Part shown: positions 16,826 to 25,888 of the stretch, piece after piece
Numbering within the stretch: the stretch's first letter is position 1
How the letters are laid out: each line of letters opens with the position of its first letter
NCBI GenBank assembly: GCA_964450645.1
Contig: CAYVEB010000004.1
Span: 1-64,000 of the forward strand
Origin: JAKSPM01 sp964450645
GTDB lineage: Bacteria > Bacillota > Clostridia > Oscillospirales > Oscillospiraceae
Reading direction: 5' to 3'
Length of the DNA: 64,000 nucleotides
Notes under the pieces: model-generated
The model's database searches: none
Told to the model about the DNA's origin: nothing
Seen by the model: only the letters and a program-made list of their open reading frames with translations
Program-made: the position numbers and the translations under genes

Positions 16826-17790
16826 CGCGTATCCATCCTTTGTCCCTGGGATAGCGCGTCGAGCAAAATTGGTGCCAGCCACGGAGTAATCCGTCTGGCG
16901 CCGACGACGTTCAGATGCACAAGATCCATGAAGTCCGTCTGATCGTTGAAGCCCAGCTCGGTGTACAAATCCTCCCGGTTCAAATCGTAAAAGGTCAGAT
17001 TGTGTTTTTCTGCAAACGCCAAATCCGCCGTGGCCTGGCCGGGATCCCAAGTCTCCCGGGGCAGGCGCAGCAAAATGAGCCGCACGTTGCGCTCCTGGCA
17101 CAGCTGCACGATCTTTTCGTACCAATACAAAGACGTCTCATCATAGGGCGCCGACGCGTCAGAATAGGTGGTCGCCACATGGTTGACCACCTTCACATCC
17201 GAGCAGAGAATGCTGCCGTATCCCTCGTCCGTCGGGGCGGACAGGGGCCAGCGGATGTCGTCCAGCGTCACATCCCGCCAGCGGTTGTGATAGCGCAAAA
17301 ACGGCAGAATGTACGAAAGCATGCTCTGCTCCTCGCTGGTTTTCAGCACCTCGTGCACGATTTCCAGTTTGTCCAACGACAGCGGCATATAGTCAAAGGC
17401 ATAGCGCAGATACGGCTCATATTCGTCCGGGCTGTAGTTGACATAGAGATTGGAAAAATCGGACACGACCACCCGGATGTCATGGTGATCCAGCGCCTGT
17501 TTCAGATAGTAGTAGGTCACCGCGGGGAACTGCACCGCCGTCGAGCGCGTGTACGCGGCGATGCCGTACTCGTCCCGGAACGCCGCCGTATCCAGCCCCC
17601 GGAGCACCTGGGAGCTGCCCAAAAACAGCACGTCGATGGAATTGTCCCCCTGCGCAAGATAGGCCGCCGTCGTCTTTCCGAACGCGGAGTTGCCCACATT
17701 CCAGTTGGGCGTCAGCACCGGCGTCACCAGCACCATCAGCACTATCATCACCGCGCCGAGGGCCGCGGCCTTCCACAAAATCTTTTTCAT
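16822..17790 (-). CDS. membrane-anchored SGNH-hydrolase-like protein (DltD/AlgX-like)
   Basis: 322 aa: a single N-terminal membrane segment (about residues 8-28) and an extracellular SGNH-type domain with IDVLFLGSSQVLRGLD (nucleophile Ser block, near 60) and a C-terminal DLVHLN (the DxxH catalytic block). As the last gene of a four-gene cassette with an MBOAT, a carrier protein and an adenylating enzyme, it fills the place of DltD, the extracellular partner that hands an ester-linked group to a surface polymer. Sequence resemblance to true DltD is only in these motifs. The stop overlaps the polA ATG. Confidence 0.72.
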   Translation of the reverse strand: MKKILWKAAALGAVMIVLMVLVTPVLTPNWNVGNSAFGKTTAAYLAQGDNSIDVLFLGSSQVLRGLDTAAFRDEYGIAAYTRSTAVQFPAVTYYYLKQALDHHDIRVVVSDFSNLYVNYSPDEYEPYLRYAFDYMPLSLDKLEIVHEVLKTSEEQSMLSYILPFLRYHNRWRDVTLDDIRWPLSAPTDEGYGSILCSDVKVVNHVATTYSDASAPYDETSLYWYEKIVQLCQERNVRLILLRLPRETWDPGQATADLAFAEKHNLTFYDLNREDLYTELGFNDQTDFMDLVHLNVVGARRITPWLAPILLDALSQGQRMDTR

Positions 17791-17793
17791 AGT

Positions 17794-19368
17794 TTAAAAT
17801 CCCATGTAGATAAAGCTGGCGGCGTCATAGCCCTCGCCATAGGCGGCGAACATGAGCACCAAAAACGTCATTGAAATGTACATCGCCCAGCGCGGCACGG
17901 CGCGCAGGTGCAAAATGCGCCCGCCCACGTCGGTTCCGCGCTCTTGCAGCACGCTGATGAAAAACAGCAGCCCGCAGGCCACCACCAAAACGGCCCACTC
18001 GCGCATGGTCAAGCCCAGATTCCCGATGGAAAACGGCAGTTCCGCGCGCCGGAAGGTGGCAAGGATCATCGAGCAGCTCTGTCGGAAGGAGACCGGCCTT
18101 GCGAAATAGCGGCTGAACACCACCAGCGCGAACGTCCGCACCGTCTGCCAGCCGACAAAAATCGGATTTTTGGGGTTAATCCGCAATTTTTCGTTGATTT
18201 TTTTCGCCAACGGTTCAAATAAAATGGACAGGACCACCAGCCCGCCGTGGTACAAACCGAAGAACACGTGCATAAACTGCGCCCCGTGCCACAATCCAAT
18301 GATCACAAACGTAACCGTCTGCGTCAAGATGACGGGGATCATCTTTCCGTAGGTCGTCCCCAGACGTTTTCGGCATTTTTTGGACAGCTGGTTGACGCCC
18401 GAAGACAGGCTCATGGGGTAGAAGATGTAGTCCCGGCACCAGGCGCCCAGGGTCATATGCCAGCGCCGCCAGAATTCCGAAATATTGCGGGAAAAATACG
18501 GCCGCTCAAAGTTCTTTGGCAGCGTGATCCCCAGCATCCGCGCGACACCAGCCGCGATGTCGATGCCGCCGGAGAAGTCACAGTAGATCTGGATGCTGTA
18601 CAGCAGCACCCCGAAAGCCAGATACCAGCCGGTATAGGTGGGGTAGTTGTCGAAAATCGTGTTCACCGCCACTACGACCCGATCCGCGATTACCAGCTTT
18701 TTGAACAGGCCGAACAGACCCAGCAGCGCGCCGCGCCGCAGGTTTTCATAGTCAAAGTCGTTTCCTTCGTACAGCTGCCCGGCAAGCTCGGAATACCGGG
18801 AGATCGGGCCTTGCACAATTTGCGGAAAAAAGCACAAAAACAGCGCGAATTTCAACACATTGTGGTCCGCCTGGACGCGGCCGCGGTATAGGTCAATGAG
18901 GTACCCCATGGCCTGGAAGGTGTAAAACGAGATGCCCAGCGGCATGATCAGCTCGAAGCGCGGCGCTCCTGCCGCAAAGCCCAACCGTCTCGCCAGCGCC
19001 GCCGCCAGCGTCGCCACCGGCGTCAGATACTTAAACGCCGCCAGCAGCCCAAAGTTCACCACCAGCACCAGCACCAGCAGCCGCTTGGCCTTGCGCGTAT
19101 ACCGGGCGCGCACCTGCTTGCGCTCCGCCTTTTCCGCCCGCTGCACGGCATCCTTTTGCGCCGCGTGGATGCGCTCCATCCAAAGGCCGGCAAAAAAGGT
19201 GGTGCAGATCGTCACCAAAATCCACAGCGCCAGATAGCCGACGGCCATCACATAGAAAATCACGCTGCCTGCCAGCAGCACGATCCAGCGAAAACGCTTC
19301 GGCGCCGCGTAGTAGAACACCACCACCGCGGCCACAAACACAAAGAACGGAAGCGATACGAACGACAT
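17794..19368 (-). CDS. MBOAT family O-acyltransferase (DltB/AlgI-like)
   Basis: 524-aa polytopic membrane acyltransferase. The core has FSGGIDIAAGVARMLGI, PKNFERPYFSRNISEFWRRW and the catalytic histidine in IGLWHGAQFMHVFFG, plus ten or so hydrophobic segments. Canonical DltB is near 400 aa; this protein has the longer AlgI/PatA layout with a charged cytoplasmic loop (about residues 68-95, rich in Lys/Arg/Glu). It should take an acyl or aminoacyl group from the carrier protein encoded just upstream and pass it across the membrane. Three bases separate it from each neighbour. Confidence 0.88.
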   Translation of the reverse strand: MSFVSLPFFVFVAAVVVFYYAAPKRFRWIVLLAGSVIFYVMAVGYLALWILVTICTTFFAGLWMERIHAAQKDAVQRAEKAERKQVRARYTRKAKRLLVLVLVVNFGLLAAFKYLTPVATLAAALARRLGFAAGAPRFELIMPLGISFYTFQAMGYLIDLYRGRVQADHNVLKFALFLCFFPQIVQGPISRYSELAGQLYEGNDFDYENLRRGALLGLFGLFKKLVIADRVVVAVNTIFDNYPTYTGWYLAFGVLLYSIQIYCDFSGGIDIAAGVARMLGITLPKNFERPYFSRNISEFWRRWHMTLGAWCRDYIFYPMSLSSGVNQLSKKCRKRLGTTYGKMIPVILTQTVTFVIIGLWHGAQFMHVFFGLYHGGLVVLSILFEPLAKKINEKLRINPKNPIFVGWQTVRTFALVVFSRYFARPVSFRQSCSMILATFRRAELPFSIGNLGLTMREWAVLVVACGLLFFISVLQERGTDVGGRILHLRAVPRWAMYISMTFLVLMFAAYGEGYDAASFIYMGF

Positions 19369-19371
19369 GGC

Positions 19372-19599
19372 CTATTCTTCCTGCAGTCGGCAGATCAGTT
19401 CGTATATCGCCTGGGCGCTGTTGAAATTCTCCGGCACCAGGTCGGCAGCGGAAATCTCAATGTCAAACGCGTCGTTGATATCGCCCACAATGCTCACGAT
19501 GTCAAAGGAATTGAGAATCTTGTTGTCGATCAGCCCCGTCTGCGTCTCAAAATCCACATCTGGACGGATCTCCGCCAAAATCTCCAGTAACGTTTCCAT
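19372..19599 (-). CDS. acyl/aminoacyl carrier protein of the MBOAT cassette (DltC-like)
   Basis: 75-aa carrier protein. The phosphopantetheine serine lies in ILNSFDIVSIV (about residue 31), more like the DltC motif (DSFDxV) than fatty-acid ACP (DSLD). The order adenylating enzyme-carrier-MBOAT-SGNH gives it a clear role as the thioester shuttle. It starts 14 bases after the enzyme gene with an AGGAGAATGGACC ribosome site. Confidence 0.85.
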   Translation of the reverse strand: METLLEILAEIRPDVDFETQTGLIDNKILNSFDIVSIVGDINDAFDIEISAADLVPENFNSAQAIYELICRLQEE

Positions 19600-19613
19600 G
19601 GTCCATTCTCCTT

Positions 19614-21140
19614 CTATCTTTCGTTTTGCAGCGCCGCCCGGTCGATCTTCCCGTTGGCGTTGCGGGGAAGCTCCGGCAGAACCGTCACCTTGGACGGCGC
19701 CATATAATCCGCCAATTTTTCGCGCAAGGCCAGCCGCAGCCGCTTCTCCTCCACGCCCTCGCCCTGCACATACAGCAAAATTTTCTGCCGCTTGGCGTCG
19801 TATACGCAGCAGCAGGCCGTGACGCCCGGCAGGGCGGATGCAGCGGTTTCAATCTCACCAAGCTCGATGCGGTGGCCCATGTGCTTGATTTGAAAATCGC
19901 TTCTCGCGGCAAACACCAAATTCCCCTCCGCGTCATACCGGGCCAGATCCCCGGACCTGAAATACCGCCTGGGCGGCTGACCCATCACAGGAAAGGACGC
20001 CGCCGTCTTCTCCGCGTCGTGGTAATAGCCGTCGGCCAGGGCGCTGGACGCCACATAGATCTCGCCCAGCTCCTCCGGCCGGTCGATCACGTTTCCGTCC
20101 TTCATCAGCAGCACCTGGCAATTGGGCAGCGGCTTTCCCACCGGCAGCGTGTCCGTGTCAGAAAACTCGCCCGTCACCGGGTAGAAACAGCACACACCCG
20201 CCAGCTCCGAGGAGCCATATAGGTTTACATAATCAATCTCCGGGCAGGCGCTGCGCCAGCGGTTGAGCTGCTTCATGGGGAATACTTCGCCCACGAACAT
20301 TACCCGCCGCAGGGATTCCGGCCTCACCGTGCGGAATGTGTCGAACTGGGAGACGATGGACAGCGCCGACGGCACCCAACTGATAATGCTCACCTTCCGC
20401 GCGTTCAAATATTCGATCAGCCGCACCGGCGAGAGGAACAGCCGCCGCGGGATGATCTCCAGCCGGCAGCCGACCGCCAGCGTCATATACAAGTCCTTGG
20501 CGGAGGCGTCAAAGAAAAACGGCGTCTGGTTGCCGATGACGTCCTTCGGTCCAAAGTCGAATGTCTGGCAGTACGCACGCACAAAGCTGAGCACCGCGCC
20601 GTGGGATTTTTGGATCCCCTTGGGCTGACCCGTGGAGCCGGACGTGTAGATCAGATACAGCGGCGTGTCCGCCGACACAGTGGGCGGCGCCTCGGCGTCC
20701 TCCGCGAAATTGCGCGTTCCGGCGTCCTGTGCAAAATTGCGCGTTCCGGCGTCCTCCGCAAGGTTGAGCGCTCCGACGTCCACACACGCGGCGCCGAGCG
20801 CGGCCACGGCCTCCACCTTTCCCCAGGTCAGCACCACCGGCATCTGGCAGTCTGCCACAATGGCGGCCAGCTTCTCCCGCGGCAGATCCGGGTTGAGCGG
20901 CACATAGCAGCCCCCGGCGCAGGCGACGCCCAGAAACAGCACCGGCGTATACACCGACTGCACCGCCGCCACACCAACGGCCTTTCCAGCAAGTCCCCGC
21001 TCCCGCAGCCACTTCCCCACCGCGCGTACCAGCGCGTAAAACTGGCCAAACGTCAGCTGCAAGTCCTCCTGCGCCAGCGCCACCTGATCCGGCATCCGGC
21101 GCGCCGTCCGTTCCAACAGCTCCATGACATTTTCCGCCAT
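19614..21140 (-). CDS. amino-acid-adenylating enzyme (DltA-like carrier-protein ligase)
   Basis: 508-aa stand-alone adenylation domain. Core motifs: A3 LIYTSGSTGQPKGIQKSHG, A4 FFFDASAKDLYM with the Asp that binds the substrate alpha-amino group in NRPS/DltA enzymes, A5 NLYGSSE, A7 YFRSGDLARYDAEG, A8 and the catalytic Lys of A10 in NANGKIDR. So it probably activates an amino acid and loads it on the neighbouring carrier. D-alanine is likely by analogy with DltA, but the substrate pocket cannot be decoded by eye. A 9-residue repeat (DAGTRNFAE type) precedes A3. It is the first gene of the cassette. Confidence 0.85.
   Translation of the reverse strand: MAENVMELLERTARRMPDQVALAQEDLQLTFGQFYALVRAVGKWLRERGLAGKAVGVAAVQSVYTPVLFLGVACAGGCYVPLNPDLPREKLAAIVADCQMPVVLTWGKVEAVAALGAACVDVGALNLAEDAGTRNFAQDAGTRNFAEDAEAPPTVSADTPLYLIYTSGSTGQPKGIQKSHGAVLSFVRAYCQTFDFGPKDVIGNQTPFFFDASAKDLYMTLAVGCRLEIIPRRLFLSPVRLIEYLNARKVSIISWVPSALSIVSQFDTFRTVRPESLRRVMFVGEVFPMKQLNRWRSACPEIDYVNLYGSSELAGVCCFYPVTGEFSDTDTLPVGKPLPNCQVLLMKDGNVIDRPEELGEIYVASSALADGYYHDAEKTAASFPVMGQPPRRYFRSGDLARYDAEGNLVFAARSDFQIKHMGHRIELGEIETAASALPGVTACCCVYDAKRQKILLYVQGEGVEEKRLRLALREKLADYMAPSKVTVLPELPRNANGKIDRAALQNER
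20701..20781 (-). repeat. three in-frame 27-bp tandem repeats inside the adenylation gene
   Basis: Three consecutive 27-bp units (20701-20727, 20728-20754, 20755-20781); the first two differ at few positions, the third is more diverged. Because 27 is a multiple of 3 they add 9-residue blocks (NFAEDAGTR type) in a surface loop just before motif A3 and keep the frame. Confidence 0.9.
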
Positions 21141-21212
21141 AGCGGTTCCTCCGTAAAGCTCTTAATTTAAGGCCATTATAGCATCGGGACCAGGAGAAGT
21201 CAACCGAGCTGC

Positions 21213-22658
21213 TTACATTCTTTTCCAGCTGACGCCGCCGGGAAAATCGGTCAACTCCACGCCCTGGGCGCGCAGCGCGTCGCGGATCCGGTCGGCTTCC
21301 GCCCAATTTTTGGCCTTCTTCGCCTCGGCGCGGGCCTTTACCAGCGCGTCGATGGCCGGGTCGCCCTCGCCCTCGATGCACAAGTCCCCGTGGCTGGCCG
21401 TCTGCTTGGGCTGGGAGACGCGCAGCGCCTCGGCCTTCTCCAGCAGATCCAGGCTCAGCACACGGTCGAAGTCACCGATGGCGGCCAGCTTGGTCGCGGC
21501 GTTGGTCTTCTCCTTCAGCGCGTCGTAGACGGCGGTAATTGCCAGGGATGTGTTAAGATCGTTTTCCAGCGCTTTGGTAAATTTTTCCTTCAGCCGCATC
21601 AGCGCCGCCGTATCCACTTCCTCGCCCGTCTCCGGGAATAGCGCCGCGATGCGGGCGATCAGCTTTTGATACGTCGCCTGGGCGTTATCCAGGTTCTCAT
21701 AGGTGAACACCAGATTCCGGCGGTAGTGGCTCTGCAGGCAGAACAGCCGGTAGGCCAGCGGGTCGTACCCCCTGGACTCCAGCAGACTGACCGTCAAAAA
21801 TTCGCCCTTGGATTTGGACATCTTCCCATCGTTGGTGTTCAGATGCAGCACATGGAACCAGTAGTTGCACCACTTGTGCCCCAAATACGCCTCGGACTGG
21901 GCAATCTCATTGGTGTGGTGGGGAAATGCGTTGTCGACGCCGCCACAGTGGATATCCAGATTCTCCCCCAGGTGCTTCATGCAGATGCCCGAGCACTCGA
22001 TGTGCCATCCGGGATAGCCCACACCCCAGGGAGAGTCCCATTTCAGCGCCTGGTCCTCAAATTTTGACTTGGTAAACCAGAGGACAAAGTCGTTTTTGTT
22101 GCGCTTGTTCGGATCCTCCGTCACGCCCTCGCGGACGCCGACGGCCAGATTCTCCTGCTCATGGTCATTAAAAATATAATAGCGCTCCAATTTGGAAGTG
22201 TCAAAATACACGTTTCCTCCGGCCACATACCCGTAGCCCTTCTCCACCAGCCGGGAGATGATGCGGATATAGTCACCGATGCAGTTGGTGGCCGGTTCCA
22301 CCACGTCCGGGCGCTTGATGTTGAGCTTCGCGCAATCGTCAAAAAACGCGTCGGTGTAAAACTTTGCGATGTCCATCACCGACTTGTGCTCCCGCCGCGC
22401 ACCCTTGAGCATCTTGTCCTCGCCCTCGTCGGCATCGGAGGTCAGGTGGCCCACGTCGGTGATGTTCATCACCCGCTTGACGCTGTAGCCCACGTACCGC
22501 AGCGTCTTTTCCAGCACGTCCTCCATGATATACGTGCGCAAATTGCCGATGTGGGCGTAGTGGTAGACGGTCGGCCCGCAGGTGTACATCTTCACAAGCT
22601 TCGGGTCGTTTGGCACAAAGGCTTCTTTCTTATGGGTCGCAGAATTGTATAAATACAT
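21213..22658 (-). CDS. cysS: cysteinyl-tRNA synthetase
   Basis: 481-aa class I synthetase. It has the first zinc ligand and HIGH-equivalent in YTCGPTVYHYAHIGN, the zinc site CSGICMKHLGENLDIHCGGVD, and KMSKS in NDGKMSKSKGEF. The C-terminal anticodon-binding region is complete. It follows cysE by 3 bases, so cysteine synthesis and charging genes are co-transcribed. No T-box leader was found before cysE. Confidence 0.97.
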   Translation of the reverse strand: MYLYNSATHKKEAFVPNDPKLVKMYTCGPTVYHYAHIGNLRTYIMEDVLEKTLRYVGYSVKRVMNITDVGHLTSDADEGEDKMLKGARREHKSVMDIAKFYTDAFFDDCAKLNIKRPDVVEPATNCIGDYIRIISRLVEKGYGYVAGGNVYFDTSKLERYYIFNDHEQENLAVGVREGVTEDPNKRNKNDFVLWFTKSKFEDQALKWDSPWGVGYPGWHIECSGICMKHLGENLDIHCGGVDNAFPHHTNEIAQSEAYLGHKWCNYWFHVLHLNTNDGKMSKSKGEFLTVSLLESRGYDPLAYRLFCLQSHYRRNLVFTYENLDNAQATYQKLIARIAALFPETGEEVDTAALMRLKEKFTKALENDLNTSLAITAVYDALKEKTNAATKLAAIGDFDRVLSLDLLEKAEALRVSQPKQTASHGDLCIEGEGDPAIDALVKARAEAKKAKNWAEADRIRDALRAQGVELTDFPGGVSWKRM

Positions 22659-22661
22659 GGA

Positions 22662-23282
22662 TCACTTCTCCTTTTCATAGAGTAAACTCTCCAAAACTTC
22701 CAGCCGTGCATTGAGATCGGCGATCTCCTGGACGATCGGGTCGGGGGTGTGGATTTGGTCCAGCTTTTCGCCGTTGATGCGCACCACGTGCCCCGGTACG
22801 CCCACAACCGTGGAATTGTCCGGTACGTCCTGCAAGACCACCGCGTTGGCGGCGATGCGCACGTGGTTCCCGACGGTGATCGGCCCCAGCACCTTCGCCC
22901 CGCTGCCGACCATCACGTTGTTGCCCAGGGTGGGATGGCGCTTGCCGGTGGTGATGCCCGTGCCGCCCAGGGTCGCGCCCTGGTAGATCAGGCAGTCGTC
23001 GCCGATGACCACCGTCTCCCCGATGACGACCCCCTCGCCGTGGTCGATGACCAGGCGCCGCCCAATCTGCGCCGCCGGGTGGATCTCCACGCCGGTGGTG
23101 CGCTTTGCCCGCTGCGACAGGAACCTGGCCAAAAAGGTTCGCTTGTGCAGATAGAGCCAATGGGCAATACGATAGTAAATGGTGGCCCGCAAGCCATGGT
23201 ATAAAAACAGCACTTCCCAGCTGCTCTTGGCGGCCGGGTCATTCTCTCGGTAGGCTTTTAAGGTTTCCCGCAAATACAACAA
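22662..23282 (-). CDS. cysE: serine O-acetyltransferase
   Basis: 206-aa CysE, making O-acetylserine for cysteine synthesis. The left-handed beta-helix hexapeptides cover about residues 65-165, with the active-site region IDHGEGVVIGETVVIGDD and the GGTG block ATLGGTGITTGKRHPTLG. A C-terminal helical tail (DLNARLEVLESLL) may be coiled coil. The start is TTG; two TTG codons lie in a row at 23282 and 23279 after GAGTGAGGGAA, and the choice between them is open. Confidence 0.95.
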   Translation of the reverse strand: MLYLRETLKAYRENDPAAKSSWEVLFLYHGLRATIYYRIAHWLYLHKRTFLARFLSQRAKRTTGVEIHPAAQIGRRLVIDHGEGVVIGETVVIGDDCLIYQGATLGGTGITTGKRHPTLGNNVMVGSGAKVLGPITVGNHVRIAANAVVLQDVPDNSTVVGVPGHVVRINGEKLDQIHTPDPIVQEIADLNARLEVLESLLYEKEK

Positions 23283-23310
23283 ATTCCCTCACTCCATCAA
23301 TTCCATACGG

Positions 23311-23348
23311 AAAACACCCGCCCCCTACACGGTTCGAGAGACGGGTGT
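23311..23348 (-). terminator. hairpin between pgsA and cysE
   Basis: Stem acacccg (23314-23320) with cgggtgt (23342-23348); on the minus strand it ends in TTTTCC. It suits a terminator after pgsA, about 40 bases past its stop, leaving cysE-cysS a separate unit. Confidence 0.5.
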
Positions 23349-23385
23349 CGTTGCCTTTTTATCATAGCATTTGTGCCAAATTGTG

Positions 23386-23928
23386 TCAATCCGTTTTTTT
23401 CGCACGGAACACATCCAGATTCCTCGCGAAATACTCGACGCCAGACACCACCGTCGTGACCACGATGATCCCGATGACCGCCCAGTCCAGCACGGCGGAC
23501 TTTCCCCAGAATACCAGCCACACGCACAGGCTCACCATGGTGGCCGCCGTCTTGATCTTGCCGGACCAACCGGCCGCGATCACCCTGCCCTGGCCCACCG
23601 CAATCAGCCGCAGCCCGGTCACTGCAAACTCCCTCGTCAGCACCACCATCAGCGCCCACGCGGGGAACACGCCCCATGCGCAAAAGATACACATAGCCGA
23701 AATCACCAGCAGCTTATCCGCCAGCGGATCGAGGAATTTGCCGAGATCAGACACTTGGTTGTACTTTCTGGCAATATATCCGTCCACAAAATCGGTCACG
23801 CTGGCCAAAATGAACACCGCCAGCGCGGCATAGGTCAGCGACGTGTTCGTGCGTCCCAGTTCCATGCAGACCATAAACACCGGGATCAGCGCAATCCGCA
23901 CCAGGGTAATTTTACTTGCAGTCGTCAT
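23386..23928 (-). CDS. pgsA: CDP-diacylglycerol-glycerol-3-phosphate phosphatidyltransferase
   Basis: 180-aa membrane phosphatidyltransferase forming phosphatidylglycerol phosphate. The CDP-alcohol motif DFVDGYIARKYNQVSDLGKF followed by LDPLADK (D-x2-DG-x2-AR-x8-G-x3-D-x3-D) is complete. Four to five hydrophobic segments are seen. The ATG overlaps the rimO stop by 4 bases, so recA-recX-rimO-pgsA may be one transcript. Confidence 0.95.
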   Translation of the reverse strand: MTTASKITLVRIALIPVFMVCMELGRTNTSLTYAALAVFILASVTDFVDGYIARKYNQVSDLGKFLDPLADKLLVISAMCIFCAWGVFPAWALMVVLTREFAVTGLRLIAVGQGRVIAAGWSGKIKTAATMVSLCVWLVFWGKSAVLDWAVIGIIVVTTVVSGVEYFARNLDVFRAKKTD

Positions 23929-25262
23929 CGTGCAACCTCCTTAGCCGTACCAGATAGATCGCCGCCGGATACGGCTTCGATCTTTACCTTCGCAAAACTG
24001 CCCGCAGGCACCGGTTCGTCCGCCGTGAACCAGACCCGCCCGTCGATATCCGGCGAGTCGGCGTAGGAGCGGCCAAAATAGCGCCCCTCATCCGCGTCGT
24101 AGCCGTCGCAAAGGATTTCCATGGTCGTGCCGATTTTCTCGGCGTTTTGCTCATCCATGATCCGCGACTGCATCTCTTCGATCAGCTCCGCGCGGTGGCG
24201 GGCCACTTCCTCGTCCGGGTATTCCATCTCGGCCGCGGGAGTCCCTTCCTCAGGGCTAAACACAAACGCGCCCACGCGCTCAAGCCGGAACTCCTTGAGC
24301 CATTGGCACAGCTCCTCAAATTCCGCCTCGCCCTCTCCGGGCAGGCCGCAGATCAAACTGGTCCGCAGGACAAGGCCGGGGATCCGCGCGCGCAGCTTGC
24401 GGAACAGGTCCGACAGATATTGCTTATCGCCCCGCCGGTTCATGCGCTTTAAAATTGCATCATTGACATGCTGGATCGGCAAGTCGATGTATTTGACGAT
24501 CTTCTCCTCCGAGGCAATGACGTCGATCAGTTCATCCGTCATGACCTCCGGATACAGATAGTGGACACGAATCCAGCGCAGTTTGTCGATTTGGCACAGC
24601 TGCCGCAGCAGTTCGGGCAGCAACTTTCTATGTCCCGGCAGATCCACGCCGTAGAGCGTTGTGTCCTGCGCCACCACGATCAGCTCCCGCACGCCGCCGG
24701 CCGCCAGCTCCCGCGCCTCCTGCAAAACGCGCTCCATGGGTCTGCTGCGATAGCGCCCCCGCAGCTGGGGGATCACACAGTAGGCGCAGCGGTTGCTGCA
24801 GCCCTCGGCAATTTTTAAGTAGGCATAGTGCCGCGGCGTGGTCAAAATTCTGCCGCACTCCGGAACCTCGGCGTCGACGCTGTCCATCTGGTTCACGCTC
24901 TGCCCGCGCAAGACGGCCTTCGCCGCGGCGGCGATGGCGTAATAGCTGCCCGTGCCCAGGATTCCGTCCACTTCCGGCATCTCGCGCAAAATCTCCTCCC
25001 GATAGCGCTGGGCTAGGCAGCCGGTGACCAAAATTTTCCCGACGCGGCCCTCCTCCTTCAGCTTGCCCACGGCAAGAATGTGGTCGATGGCCTCGGATTT
25101 GGCCGAGTCAATAAACCCGCAGGTGTTGATCACCGCCAGATCCGCCCCGTCCACATCGGGCAAGATCCGGTATCCCGCCTCCCGCAGGCGGAACATCATC
25201 TGCTCGCAGTCCACCTGATTTTTTGCACACCCAAGGGAAATAAATCCCACGGTATTCGTCAT
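23925..25262 (-). CDS. rimO: ribosomal protein S12 methylthiotransferase RimO
   Basis: 445-aa radical-SAM methylthiotransferase. N-terminal UPF0004 domain with SLGCAKNQVDCEQMM, the radical-SAM cluster CSNRCAYCVIP, and a C-terminal TRAM domain. The SLGCAKN start and DLPIQHVNDAILKRM favour RimO over MiaB; miaB itself lies at the right end of the window. Overlaps both neighbours by 4 bases. Confidence 0.95.
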   Translation of the reverse strand: MTNTVGFISLGCAKNQVDCEQMMFRLREAGYRILPDVDGADLAVINTCGFIDSAKSEAIDHILAVGKLKEEGRVGKILVTGCLAQRYREEILREMPEVDGILGTGSYYAIAAAAKAVLRGQSVNQMDSVDAEVPECGRILTTPRHYAYLKIAEGCSNRCAYCVIPQLRGRYRSRPMERVLQEARELAAGGVRELIVVAQDTTLYGVDLPGHRKLLPELLRQLCQIDKLRWIRVHYLYPEVMTDELIDVIASEEKIVKYIDLPIQHVNDAILKRMNRRGDKQYLSDLFRKLRARIPGLVLRTSLICGLPGEGEAEFEELCQWLKEFRLERVGAFVFSPEEGTPAAEMEYPDEEVARHRAELIEEMQSRIMDEQNAEKIGTTMEILCDGYDADEGRYFGRSYADSPDIDGRVWFTADEPVPAGSFAKVKIEAVSGGDLSGTAKEVAR

Positions 25263-25888
25263 AGTTCGTCCTCCAAATCATCTTCCTCATCCCATTGTAC
25301 GCGGGCCAGTGCCGCTTTGATCTCGGAATAGCTGTAACCCCGGCGCAGCAGCGCGTCCACCGCCCGTTTGACGCTTTTCGCGTCCGTCCCCCGCAGCTTT
25401 TGCGCGAGAAACCGGTCGATGGCGTCGGACATATCGGGAATTTGGGCCAGGGCATCGTCCCAGTACTCCCTGGGAATTTGCTTTTCATAGAGCATCTGCC
25501 GGATGCGCGCCCGGCCGTAGCCCCGGCGCACGCCCCGCTGGACAATCTGCCGCGCGGTGCGCTCGTCGTCGAGCAGCTGCAAATCCTCCAGCCACCGCAC
25601 CGCGTCGTCCGCGTCGCCCGGCTTTTCGCCCTTGGCAACCAGCCGCCGCCGCAGATCCCGCTTGGACACGTCGCCGGCCGCCAAAATCCGCGCCGCCCGG
25701 TTCTTGGCCGACGCCGCGCCGATCGTCCGCTCTAGGCGCGCCATCGCGTCTTCGTCCAGCTCCATCCCGGAATACAGCCCCAGGTCAGCCACCACCGTCG
25801 GATAGACCATCCTCCGGCTGCCGTCGTCAAAAACCAGGCGCACCCGGCCCGCCTGGGACATGGTTTTTTCAATTCTCAAAAGGGTCAT
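25259..25888 (-). CDS. recX: regulatory protein RecX
   Basis: RecX, about 209 aa, modulator of RecA filaments. Three helical RecX repeats are visible (ILAAGDVSKRDLRRRLVAKG; LQLLDDERTARQIVQRG; DALLRRGYSYSEIKAALAR). I prefer the ATG at 25888 (MTLLRIEKTM), which keeps the short beta-strand N terminus of the family and overlaps recA by 20 bases; the ATG at 25861 is the alternative. Immediately downstream of recA, as expected. Confidence 0.9.
   Translation of the reverse strand: MTLLRIEKTMSQAGRVRLVFDDGSRRMVYPTVVADLGLYSGMELDEDAMARLERTIGAASAKNRAARILAAGDVSKRDLRRRLVAKGEKPGDADDAVRWLEDLQLLDDERTARQIVQRGVRRGYGRARIRQMLYEKQIPREYWDDALAQIPDMSDAIDRFLAQKLRGTDAKSVKRAVDALLRRGYSYSEIKAALARVQWDEEDDLEDEL

Noticed and set aside
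15455..16942. 495-codon open frame opposite polA
   Set aside because: Antisense shadow of polA with no recognisable domain and no ribosome site.
22662..23385. T-box leader before cysE-cysS
   Set aside because: Only about 100 bases lie before cysE and no T-box sequence (TGGNACCGCG-like) or specifier loop was found.
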